From an uncultured Oscillospiraceae bacterium (GTDB lineage Bacteria > Bacillota_A > Clostridia > Oscillospirales > Oscillospiraceae), in assembly GCA_900770015.1 (NCBI GenBank), contig CAAGIU010000420.1, positions 1 to 14,338 of the forward strand: DNA of 14,338 bases, given 5' to 3'. The position numbers were made by a program, and so were the translations under genes. This document shows positions 1-5,663 of the stretch, piece by piece. Below the pieces are notes generated by a model, which saw nothing but the letters and a program-made list of their open reading frames with translations, searched no databases and was not told the origin of the DNA. Position 1 is the stretch's first letter; every line of letters starts with the position of its first letter.

Positions 1-152
1 GACCTTGGCTCTCCCTTTGGGAGAGTTGTCAGCCGAACAGGCTGACTGAGAGGGTACTCCGTTTGATGATTGGGAAGCGTCCATTGGAACGTGGGACCCT
101 CTCAGTCTGCCCCTATGGGGCAGCCAGCTCTCCCAAAGGGAGAGCCAAGGTC
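1..152. repeat. 152-bp imperfect inverted-repeat element (MITE-like or REP-like)
   Basis: The outer 25 bases (1-25) are the exact reverse complement of 128-152. Similarity between the two arms continues inward to about 1-60 versus 93-152. Each arm folds into small hairpins: CTCTCCC/GGGAGAG at each end, GTCAGCC/GGCTGAC in the left arm (29-47), and CTGCCCC/GGGGCAG in the right arm (107-123). From memory, similar CTTTGGGAGAG-type repeats are scattered between genes in gut Clostridia such as Faecalibacterium relatives. No transposase is present, so any mobility would be non-autonomous. The element begins at the window edge and could extend further. Confidence 0.75.
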
Positions 153-247
153 GCTTCGCTCCGTAACATACCAGCTCCGTGCACCATTGCTCGCCAAACT
201 ACAATATGTCTCTATGTTATGCAAAGCCGCATCCCATCATAGAATTT

Positions 248-275
248 GCCCTCCCCGGGATTTTTCGGGGAGGGC
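248..275 (-). terminator. Terminator-like hairpin after the HTH-desulfoferrodoxin gene
   Basis: A perfect 10-bp GC-rich stem (248-257 with 266-275) encloses an 8-nt loop, 10 bp beyond the leftward stop codon at 286. On the leftward transcript the stem is followed by AAATTCT rather than a clean U-run, so termination strength is uncertain. No gene lies on the other side as far as the repeat at 1-152. Confidence 0.5.
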
Positions 276-285
276 ATTGCTTTGT

Positions 286-870
286 TCAGATTCGCTTTTT
301 GAAAAGGCCATGCCGGTTGCAGCAGGCGTACAGCCAGCCGTGTCCTCTCAGCTGCATCCGGGTCTCGGCGTTTCCTTCGGGGTAGAGCTTCACAAACTCC
401 ACCCGGTCGGAGCTGACAAAGGCCAGAAAGGTGATAAAATGCTCCCGGGTCATGGGGTGCTCCACGGAGAGGAAATACTCATCCTCCACCCGTTCCACCC
501 GAATCTCGTGCTCCAGGGCGGCTTCCTCGGCTTCCAGCGGCGGCAGCGCCACGCCGCAGCAGCTGATGACCGCGTCTCCCATGGAGAGCAGCACATTGCC
601 GCAGATGGGGCAAACACAGAACTTTGTCCGCTGCACATTGGCAGAACGGTTTTTGTTGAAAATCTGCTCGCCGTTCATCAGCTCAGGGACGGACACCCCC
701 AGCGTCTTTGCCAGCGGCTCCACCAGAGAGATATCCGGCAGTCCTCTGCCCGTCTCCCATTTGGACACCGCCTTATCGCTGACGCCGATCCTTTCCGCCA
801 GCTGAGCCTGGGTCAGACCCTTTTCCTCCCGGAACCGCTTGATGGCCGGGCCGGTGATATAAGAATTCAT
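286..870 (-). CDS. XRE-family HTH regulator fused to a desulfoferrodoxin/superoxide reductase-like domain
   Basis: The protein has 194 aa. Residues about 7-66 are a Cro/CI-type helix-turn-helix (KGLTQAQLAERIGVSDKAVS, WETGRGLPD). Residues 83-112 form a desulforedoxin-like rubredoxin-type site with C87-x2-C90 and the adjacent pair C104-C105. Residues 120-191 match the superoxide reductase fold. All five expected ligands of the catalytic iron are seen: H121, H138 (in HPM), H144 (in EHF), C184 and H187 (in CNRHG). The lysine normally just before the first histidine is E120. The start at 870 is chosen over an upstream in-frame ATG at 903 because AAAGGAGT (878-885) lies 7 bp before it and the HTH begins at once. 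The likely role is a DNA-binding sensor of superoxide or redox/iron state, possibly autoregulatory; this is inferred from architecture, and enzymatic superoxide reduction is also possible. The fusion is confidently seen; its function is not. Confidence 0.85.
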   Translation of the reverse strand: MNSYITGPAIKRFREEKGLTQAQLAERIGVSDKAVSKWETGRGLPDISLVEPLAKTLGVSVPELMNGEQIFNKNRSANVQRTKFCVCPICGNVLLSMGDAVISCCGVALPPLEAEEAALEHEIRVERVEDEYFLSVEHPMTREHFITFLAFVSSDRVEFVKLYPEGNAETRMQLRGHGWLYACCNRHGLFKKRI

Positions 871-877
871 GGAATTC

Positions 878-922
878 ACTCCTTTCGGATAAGAGCATAC
901 CACACTGCCAGCGGTTTCACAA
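878..922 (-). promoter_or_regulatory. Candidate promoter and ribosome site of the HTH-desulfoferrodoxin gene
   Basis: On the minus strand TTGTGA (-35, 917-922) is followed after 17 bp by TATGCT (-10, 894-899) with an extended TGG just upstream. Transcription would begin near 887, only a few bases before the Shine-Dalgarno AAAGGAGT (878-885). It lies in the 71-bp gap after the radical SAM gene, so the regulator could be expressed alone as well as by read-through. Confidence 0.45.
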
Positions 923-941
923 CCTACGCACCGTAGAGGTA

Positions 942-1805
942 TCAGAACAGGCGCATCTGGCAGTCATTGTCCTCAAGGGTATTCATCCAGGTAAAAATCT
1001 GGTTGTTGTCGTGCCAGATGCCGTAGTCTTCACAGGTTTTGTGGAAGAGCTGCCAAAGCTCCCGGCTGCGGGGGCTGGGTAGCTCGTAGGCATTGCCGTA
1101 GGTTTCGATATAGCGCTGCTTCAGGCCGGGGAAATGGCGGTCCAGGGCGGCATAGTAGTATTCCCGGTCGCCGTCCCGGAGGGTCAGGCCCATGCCAAAA
1201 TTGATAATTCCCTTCACTCCGGCCTCCCGGCAGGATTCCAGAATGCCCAGCACATTTTCCGGCGTATCGTTGAGCCAGGGCAGCAGCGGACACAGCCACA
1301 CCACCGTGGGAACGCCAGCATCCCGGAACCGCTTCAATGCCTCCACCCGCTGCCGGGTGGTGCTGACGGCGGGCTCCACAATGCGGCAGAGTTTTTCGTC
1401 GCAGGTGGTCAGGGTCATCTGCACCACGGCCTTGCTCTGGTGGTTGATGGCCTTCAGCAGCTCCAGATCCCGGAGAATGCGGGCAGATTTTGTCTGAATC
1501 GCCACCCCGAAACCGTAGCGGTATATCAGCTCCAGCGCGCCCCGGGTGAGGCGGAGTGTTTCCTCCAGCGGGATATAGGGGTCGGACATGGCCCCGGTGC
1601 CGATCATGCAGCGTTTGCGCTTGGTCTTCAGCGCCTGCTCCAGCAGGGGCAGGGCGTTTTCTTTTACCTCGATGTCCTCGAAGGGGTGGTTCATCTGATA
1701 GCACAGGCTCCTGGAATCGCAGTAGATGCACCCATGCTGGCAGCCCCGGTAGAGGTTCATGCCGTTGTGGGCCGAGAGGATGGATTTTGCCTGAACGTAG
1801 TGCAT
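942..1805 (-). CDS. SPL-family (SplB-like, COG1533) radical SAM protein
   Basis: The protein has 287 aa. The radical SAM cluster motif C22-x3-C26-x2-C29 (GCQHGCIYCD) sits very near the N-terminus, and the following sequence (IGTGAMSDPYIPLEE, 68-82) resembles COG1533 proteins related to spore photoproduct lyase. The three cysteines would hold a [4Fe-4S] cluster that cleaves S-adenosylmethionine. The substrate cannot be told from sequence; genuine spore photoproduct lyases are usually longer and only some members repair DNA. The start at 1805 leaves 26 bp after the HAD gene and has a GAGGG ribosome site about 6 bp upstream, consistent with co-transcription with ksgA and the HAD gene. Rv2578c/PA0069-like uncharacterised proteins are the closest general type I can name. 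The family assignment is strong and the function is open. Confidence 0.8.
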   Translation of the reverse strand: MHYVQAKSILSAHNGMNLYRGCQHGCIYCDSRSLCYQMNHPFEDIEVKENALPLLEQALKTKRKRCMIGTGAMSDPYIPLEETLRLTRGALELIYRYGFGVAIQTKSARILRDLELLKAINHQSKAVVQMTLTTCDEKLCRIVEPAVSTTRQRVEALKRFRDAGVPTVVWLCPLLPWLNDTPENVLGILESCREAGVKGIINFGMGLTLRDGDREYYYAALDRHFPGLKQRYIETYGNAYELPSPRSRELWQLFHKTCEDYGIWHDNNQIFTWMNTLEDNDCQMRLF

Positions 1806-1831
1806 AAAACGCCCTCGCTTCCTGCAAACAA

Positions 1832-2518
1832 TCAGATGGTTTCCAGCAGCGCTTCCAATTGGGCAATGCTTTCCAGCTCATAGTCCGGCCGGATATCCTC
1901 CCTCATGGGTTTGTGCTCCGGGTTAATCCAGCAGGTCTTCATGCCGGCCTGGATGCCCCCCAGAATATCGGAGGTGAGGCTGTCGCCCACCATGATGGCC
2001 TTCCCCGCATCAAAGCCGGGAATCCGGGCAAAGCAGGCATCAAAATACTCCTTGGACGGCTTGTTGTGGCCGATTTCCTGGGAGACGAACACCTTTTCAA
2101 AATAAGGATACAGTCCCGCGCTGGTGAGCCGGGAATGCTGCACCGAGGCGGTGCCGTTGCTGGCCAGGAACAGCCGGTACTTTCGGGACAGCGCCTTTAC
2201 CGCATCCTCCGCCCCGGGGAGGAAATAGTGGCCGATGCCCAGATTGCGCTCGTAGGCCCGGGTGACCGCCACGGCATCCACCGGGTGCCCCAGCTCGGAA
2301 AACAGCGTCCGGAAGCGGCCTTCCAGCACCTGATCCCGGGTCATCAGCCCCTTTTCCAGCTGCTGCCAATGCCAGATGTTGATTTCGTGGTAACGCGACA
2401 GCACCGCCTCCGTGGGCTCCAGCCCGAAATCCCGGAGGGTTTTGGAAAGGGCAATGCGCTCGGCCTTGTGGAAATCCAGAATGGTGTCGTCTAAGTCCAG
2501 AAACAGGTATTCCATCAT
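1832..2518 (-). CDS. HAD-superfamily hydrolase, YjjG/YfnB-type 5'-nucleotidase
   Basis: The protein has 228 aa and matches from memory the Bacillus YfnB / E. coli YjjG noncanonical pyrimidine nucleotidase group over its whole length. HAD motif I is D8-x-D10 (FLDLDDTILDF), motif II is SNGT (120-123), motif III is K153 in HNKPSKEYF, and motif IV is GDS with D184 (178-184). The C-terminal CWINP is also typical. YjjG removes phosphate from dUMP, dTMP and mutagenic nucleotide analogues, a house-cleaning role; the exact substrate here is inferred. A much longer open frame continues upstream but only overlaps ksgA. The start at 2518 gives an ATGA overlap with the ksgA stop and has GGAGG about 9 bp before it, indicating translational coupling. 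A second ATG follows at once. Confidence 0.85.
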   Translation of the reverse strand: MMEYLFLDLDDTILDFHKAERIALSKTLRDFGLEPTEAVLSRYHEINIWHWQQLEKGLMTRDQVLEGRFRTLFSELGHPVDAVAVTRAYERNLGIGHYFLPGAEDAVKALSRKYRLFLASNGTASVQHSRLTSAGLYPYFEKVFVSQEIGHNKPSKEYFDACFARIPGFDAGKAIMVGDSLTSDILGGIQAGMKTCWINPEHKPMREDIRPDYELESIAQLEALLETI

Positions 2519-3384
2519 CGCTCCATCCTCCGGCGGGTGATGGCATTGGCGATTTTCGCAAATTCGGCGATGCCCAGCGTCTCGCCCCGGACCGTCTCCG
2601 GGAAGCCGCACGCGGCGATGACAGTCTCTGCGCCCGCCTTGCCCAGCTCCGGGAAGCCCGATGCCAAGCCGTTGCTCAGCTTCTTTCTTCGCATGGCAAA
2701 GCTGGCGCGGACGGTGCGGAAAAACACATCCGTATCCAGAATCTCCCAGGGGCGGCTCTTCCGGGTGCGCAGGGTGATGACGGCGGAGGTCACCTTGGGC
2801 TGGGGCAGGAAGCAATGGGCCGGGACGTCAAACAGCAGCTCCGGCTGGGCATAATACTGGCAGAACACCGTAAAGGCGCTGTAATCCGCCGTGCCGGGCT
2901 GGGCGGCAATGCGCTGGGCCACCTCCTTCTGCACCATGACGGTGACGGCCTCAAAGCACTCCGCTTCCAGCAGCGCCGTGAGGATGGGGGAGGTGATGTA
3001 GTACGGAAGATTGGCGCAGGCCATGGGCCGGAGGCCGGGCAGCTTCTCCGCCACCAGCTCGGGGATGCTGCGCTTCAGGATGTCTCCCCAGACGATCTCC
3101 ACATTGTCAAATTCCCCCACGGTCATTCTGAGAATGGGCTTCAGGCGCTCATCCACCTCCACGGCGCAGACCTTCCCCGCCCGCAGGGCAAGCTGCTGGG
3201 TCAGCGGGCCGATGCCGGGGCCGATTTCCAGCACGCCCACATCGGATTCCACCCCGGACTCCCGGGCGATGGACTCCGGCACCCAGGAGGCAATGAGGAA
3301 ATTCTGTCCCTTGGCTTTGGAAAAATGAAACCCATGCTCCGCCAGCAGCGGCTTCATCACCTGAATGTCACAAACATTTATCAT
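2515..3384 (-). CDS. ksgA: 16S rRNA (adenine1518/1519-N6) dimethyltransferase
   Basis: The protein has 289 aa, the usual length. It transfers four methyl groups from S-adenosylmethionine to two adjacent adenines in the 3' hairpin of 16S rRNA during late 30S assembly. Motifs are GQNFL (26-30), the SAM-binding EIGPGIG (53-59), VEVDE (75-79), catalytic NLPYYI (125-130), LPQPKVTSAV (193-202) and FAMRRKKLSN (229-238). The start MINVCDIQ matches the N-terminal length of Bacillus KsgA, and GGAAAGG lies 8 bp upstream. It overlaps the HAD gene by 4 bp and follows the YabE-like gene. In Bacillus the order is yabE-rnmV-ksgA; rnmV is absent here. Its ribosome site is inside a terminator-like hairpin (see 3385-3432). 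Loss of this enzyme is known to give kasugamycin resistance. Confidence 0.96.
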   Translation of the reverse strand: MINVCDIQVMKPLLAEHGFHFSKAKGQNFLIASWVPESIARESGVESDVGVLEIGPGIGPLTQQLALRAGKVCAVEVDERLKPILRMTVGEFDNVEIVWGDILKRSIPELVAEKLPGLRPMACANLPYYITSPILTALLEAECFEAVTVMVQKEVAQRIAAQPGTADYSAFTVFCQYYAQPELLFDVPAHCFLPQPKVTSAVITLRTRKSRPWEILDTDVFFRTVRASFAMRRKKLSNGLASGFPELGKAGAETVIAACGFPETVRGETLGIAEFAKIANAITRRRMER

Positions 3385-3432
3385 AAAAAACGCCTTTCCT
3401 TTGGTTTTTTCTAATCATACCAAAAGAAAGGC
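3385..3432 (-). promoter_or_regulatory. Terminator-like hairpin overlapping the ksgA ribosome-binding site
   Basis: On the leftward transcript a 14-bp stem forms between 3419-3432 and 3392-3405, with a 13-nt loop. Its only imperfection is a G·U wobble (an A·C mismatch on the other strand). It is followed by G and then six U (3385-3390), directly abutting the ksgA ATG. This reads as an intrinsic terminator for the YabE-like gene and at the same time hides the ksgA Shine-Dalgarno (AAGGAAAGG) in its 3' arm. ksgA must therefore be read from an internal promoter, or after opening of this structure. Confidence 0.65.
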
Positions 3433-3453
3433 AGGTTTTCAAGGGATGATTCC

Positions 3454-4335
3454 CTATCCCAGAAAACAGGCGATGCAGGTCTGTTCCCCGAACGCCAGGC
3501 ATTCGGCGGCGGTGGGGAAATACAGCTCCGCCCGGTCCCCGGACATCCCCGGAACCGCCACGGCAATGCCGTAGAGAAACGTTCCGTCCGCGGACTGGAT
3601 AAACAGCCGGGTGCCCTCGGGAATCAGGCCGGTGTCCACCGCCACGGTTCCGATGCGCAGCCGCGCTCCACTATCCAATGTCATATGGGACTCCTCTCCT
3701 CCCGGAAACGCCGAAGCCCGGAGGGTGACGGCCTTGGTGTAGGTCAGGAGCCTGCCATCCGGGAGAAGAATGCGGCCGTTTTGTATTTTGGCGGTTTCCT
3801 CCTCTCTGGCCCCCACCGCCACCACCCGGTCAACCGGCTCCCGGAGCAGTTCCCGCTCTGTGACGGTGCGGCTGCGCTCCAGACCATTGACATATTCCAC
3901 CGCCGCCGTGCAGCGCAGCTCCCCGTCCTGTCCGGCCTCCAGCAGTGTTTCCGTGCCCTCGGGCAGGGAAAGGTCCCGGCAGTACACCGTTTCGGCGGGC
4001 AGCACCTGGGTGTACACCTCCTGCCGCTGCTCCACGCGGTTCACCGTCAGCACCATGCCGCTGTCCAGCACAGCATCCTCCGCCGCCGACAGCACATCCT
4101 CCTCATCCCAGCTAAGCCCCAATCCCTTCAGGGTCTGGCGCACCGTCTGCCCGGAGGATGCCCGGTACAGCCTGCCCCGGAAGGCCACCGTCACCGTTCC
4201 CGCCGGGCTTTCCTCCTCCGCCTCCTCCAAAACAAACGCCGCCAGCACGGCAAGCAGCAGCGCCAGAAGCGTCTGCGTCAGCAGAAGCGCACGGCGTTTT
4301 CTCCGCTTTTTCACCGATTTCACCGAATGATACAC
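3454..4335 (-). CDS. YabE-like membrane-anchored G5 and degenerate 3D domain protein
   Basis: The protein has 293 aa. A basic N-terminus (KKRRKRR) is followed by one membrane segment (about 16-35), placing the rest outside the cell. Residues about 48-103 resemble a DUF348 (YabE) module, about 100-177 a G5 domain (cell-wall or sugar-associated), and 203-292 a 3D domain (double-psi barrel). Of the three aspartates that name the 3D domain only D234 remains; the second position is P262 and the third is E270, and the intervening loop is shorter. Bacillus YabE is a related wall protein and lies near ksgA, as here. Hydrolytic activity is doubtful. The start is GTG at 4335, chosen because GGGGGGA lies about 7 bp upstream and no ATG precedes the membrane segment. 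Confidence 0.8.
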   Translation of the reverse strand: MYHSVKSVKKRRKRRALLLTQTLLALLLAVLAAFVLEEAEEESPAGTVTVAFRGRLYRASSGQTVRQTLKGLGLSWDEEDVLSAAEDAVLDSGMVLTVNRVEQRQEVYTQVLPAETVYCRDLSLPEGTETLLEAGQDGELRCTAAVEYVNGLERSRTVTERELLREPVDRVVAVGAREEETAKIQNGRILLPDGRLLTYTKAVTLRASAFPGGEESHMTLDSGARLRIGTVAVDTGLIPEGTRLFIQSADGTFLYGIAVAVPGMSGDRAELYFPTAAECLAFGEQTCIACFLG

Positions 4336-4351
4336 GGAAAATCCCCCCTTT

Positions 4352-4388
4352 TTCTCCCATTATAGCGGAAGAAACCGCGAAATCCATC
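4352..4388 (-). promoter_or_regulatory. Candidate -10 element for the YabE-like gene
   Basis: The minus strand carries a perfect TATAAT (4359-4364) with no convincing -35 at 16-18 bp upstream. Transcription would start near 4352 and reach the GTG start after about 16 bp, passing the purine-rich ribosome site. It is divergent from the carA promoter. Confidence 0.45.
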
Positions 4389-4436
4389 GAATGCCGGAGC
4401 TTTCCCAAAACTCCGCTTCCCGCCATCGCAAAGAAA

Positions 4437-4465
4437 TTGACAAAATTCTGCCGCTATGGTATAAT
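4437..4465 (+). promoter_or_regulatory. Consensus housekeeping promoter of carAB
   Basis: TTGACA (4437-4442) and TATAAT (4460-4465) are both perfect and separated by exactly 17 bp, with an extended TGG before the -10. Transcription should start near 4472, giving an 80-nt leader before carA. Such a strong promoter normally needs downstream or repressor control, which fits the leader structure. Confidence 0.92.
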
Positions 4466-4472
4466 CTACCAT

Positions 4473-4534
4473 CGAGCAAGGGCGCTCGCAGACAGAGGAA
4501 CCGCTTTCCCCTGGGTGCGAACGTCCCTTTTTTT
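4473..4534 (+). promoter_or_regulatory. carA leader: intrinsic terminator with competing upstream hairpin (putative attenuator)
   Basis: The 5' arm 4480-4490 pairs with 4516-4527 (10 pairs, one C/A mismatch, one bulge). An apical stem forms from 4493-4500 with 4506-4513, and seven T follow at 4528-4534. This is an intrinsic terminator between promoter and carA. An earlier 5-bp hairpin (CGAGC 4473-4477 with GCTCG 4484-4488) uses bases of the terminator's 5' arm and is mutually exclusive with it. No T-box motif and no match to the PyrR-binding consensus was found. The effector is unknown; pyrimidine or arginine supply would be logical for carAB. Confidence 0.65.
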
Positions 4535-4553
4535 GTGGAAATGAGGCGTTACT

Positions 4554-5663
4554 ATGAGACAGTTCGACCGAAAAATCGTTTTGGAGGACGGAAGCGAGTA
4601 CTATGGCTACAGCTTCGGAAGCCTGGATGACCGGGTGTGTGAAATCGTGTTCAACACCTCCATGGCAGGCTACCAGGAGATCGTCTCCGACCTGTCGTAT
4701 ACGGATCAGATGGTCGTCATGACCTATCCCCTCATCGGCAACTACGGCATTGCCGAGGAGGATTTTGAATGCAAGACCCCCAGCATCGGCGGTCTGATTG
4801 TTTACGACTACAACGACACCCCCTCCAATTTCCGCTGCGTCAAGGCCCTGTCCGAGCTGCTGGAGGAGGACAACATCCCCGGCATCTCCGGCATTGACAC
4901 CCGGAAGCTGGCCCGGAGCATCCGGGACCTGGGCAGCCGCAGAGTGCTGATGACCTCCCCCGGAACTCCCGTGGAGCAGGCTCTGGAGATCATCCGCAGC
5001 ACCCCCGTCCCCCACGACGCCGTGCACCGGGTCACCTGCCGCAAGCGCTGGTATTCCCGCACCGCCGACGCAAGGTTTCATGTGGTGGCCATCGACTGCG
5101 GCATCAAGCTGAACATCATCCGCAGTCTGAACCACTTCGGCTGCAACGTGACCATCGTCCCCTTCGACACCCCTGCCCAGGAGATTCTGTTTATGAAGCC
5201 CGACGGCGTCTTCCTGTCCAACGGCCCCGGCGACCCGGAGGATGTGCCGGAGGTCACCGCCACGGTGCAGCAGCTCATCGGCAAGGTGCCCATTTTCGGT
5301 ATCTGCCTGGGCCACCAGATCCTGTCCCTGGCCTACGGCGGCAAGACCTACAAGCTGAAATTCGGCCACCGGGGCGGTAACCATCCCGTGAAGAACCTGC
5401 GAACCGGGAAGATCGAAATGACCTCCCAGAACCACAGCTACGCTGTCATCCCGGAAAGCCTCGCCGGAAGCAAACTGGAAATCACCCATATGAACCTGCT
5501 GGACAACACCGTGGAGGGCGCCGAATGCACCGCCGACCGGGTCTTCAGCGTCCAGTACCACCCCGAGAGCGCCCCCGGCCCTCAGGACAGCGCCTACCTG
5601 TTCGCCCATTTCGTCGATTACATGAAGGAGGCAAAAGCTCATGCCCAAAAGAACAGATATTAA
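4554..5663 (+). CDS. carA: Carbamoyl-phosphate synthase small (glutaminase) subunit
   Basis: The protein has 369 aa, normal for the family. It hydrolyses glutamine and passes ammonia to CarB for carbamoyl phosphate synthesis, which feeds pyrimidine and arginine pathways. The N-terminal CarA-specific domain spans about 1-150 ([19 protein letters not shown]). The class I amidotransferase domain spans about 174-358, with nucleophile C251 in GICLGHQ and the H336/E338 pair in YHPES. The start at 4554 has TGAGG (4542-4546) 7 bp upstream; an out-of-frame ATG lies at 4541. The 3' end overlaps carB by 23 bp, implying translational coupling and equimolar subunits. Confidence 0.97.
   Translation: MRQFDRKIVLEDGSEYYGYSFGSLDDRVCEIVFNTSMAGYQEIVSDLSYTDQMVVMTYPLIGNYGIAEEDFECKTPSIGGLIVYDYNDTPSNFRCVKALSELLEEDNIPGISGIDTRKLARSIRDLGSRRVLMTSPGTPVEQALEIIRSTPVPHDAVHRVTCRKRWYSRTADARFHVVAIDCGIKLNIIRSLNHFGCNVTIVPFDTPAQEILFMKPDGVFLSNGPGDPEDVPEVTATVQQLIGKVPIFGICLGHQILSLAYGGKTYKLKFGHRGGNHPVKNLRTGKIEMTSQNHSYAVIPESLAGSKLEITHMNLLDNTVEGAECTADRVFSVQYHPESAPGPQDSAYLFAHFVDYMKEAKAHAQKNRY
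5625..5631 (+). promoter_or_regulatory. carB ribosome-binding site inside carA
   Basis: AAGGAGG lies within the last codons of carA, 9 bp before the carB ATG at 5641. It fixes the carB start and explains the 23-bp gene overlap. Confidence 0.9.

Noticed and set aside
871..903. Upstream ATG at 903 as start of the HTH-desulfoferrodoxin gene
   Set aside because: The extra 11 residues precede the HTH without similarity and would translate through the Shine-Dalgarno of the ATG at 870; the candidate promoter also starts downstream of 903.
70..936. 288-codon plus-strand open frame over the repeat and the HTH-desulfoferrodoxin gene
   Set aside because: It crosses the repeat element and terminator hairpin and is antisense to a gene with intact motifs and a good ribosome site.
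2519..2815. N-terminal extension of the HAD frame upstream of 2518
   Set aside because: It is out-of-frame ksgA sequence rich in Pro/His/Arg/Gly; the HAD domain begins exactly at the ATGATG with a ribosome site.
4473..4534. PyrR-binding loop or T-box in the carA leader
   Set aside because: The GAGG segment lacks the preceding consensus bases of PyrR loops, and no T-box sequence or specifier region fits in the 80-nt leader.
4541..4630. Arginine-rich 29-codon frame overlapping the carA start (seven Arg), suggestive of an arginine leader peptide
   Set aside because: Almost all of it is out-of-frame carA sequence, and its ATG lacks a properly spaced ribosome site; chance is the simpler explanation.
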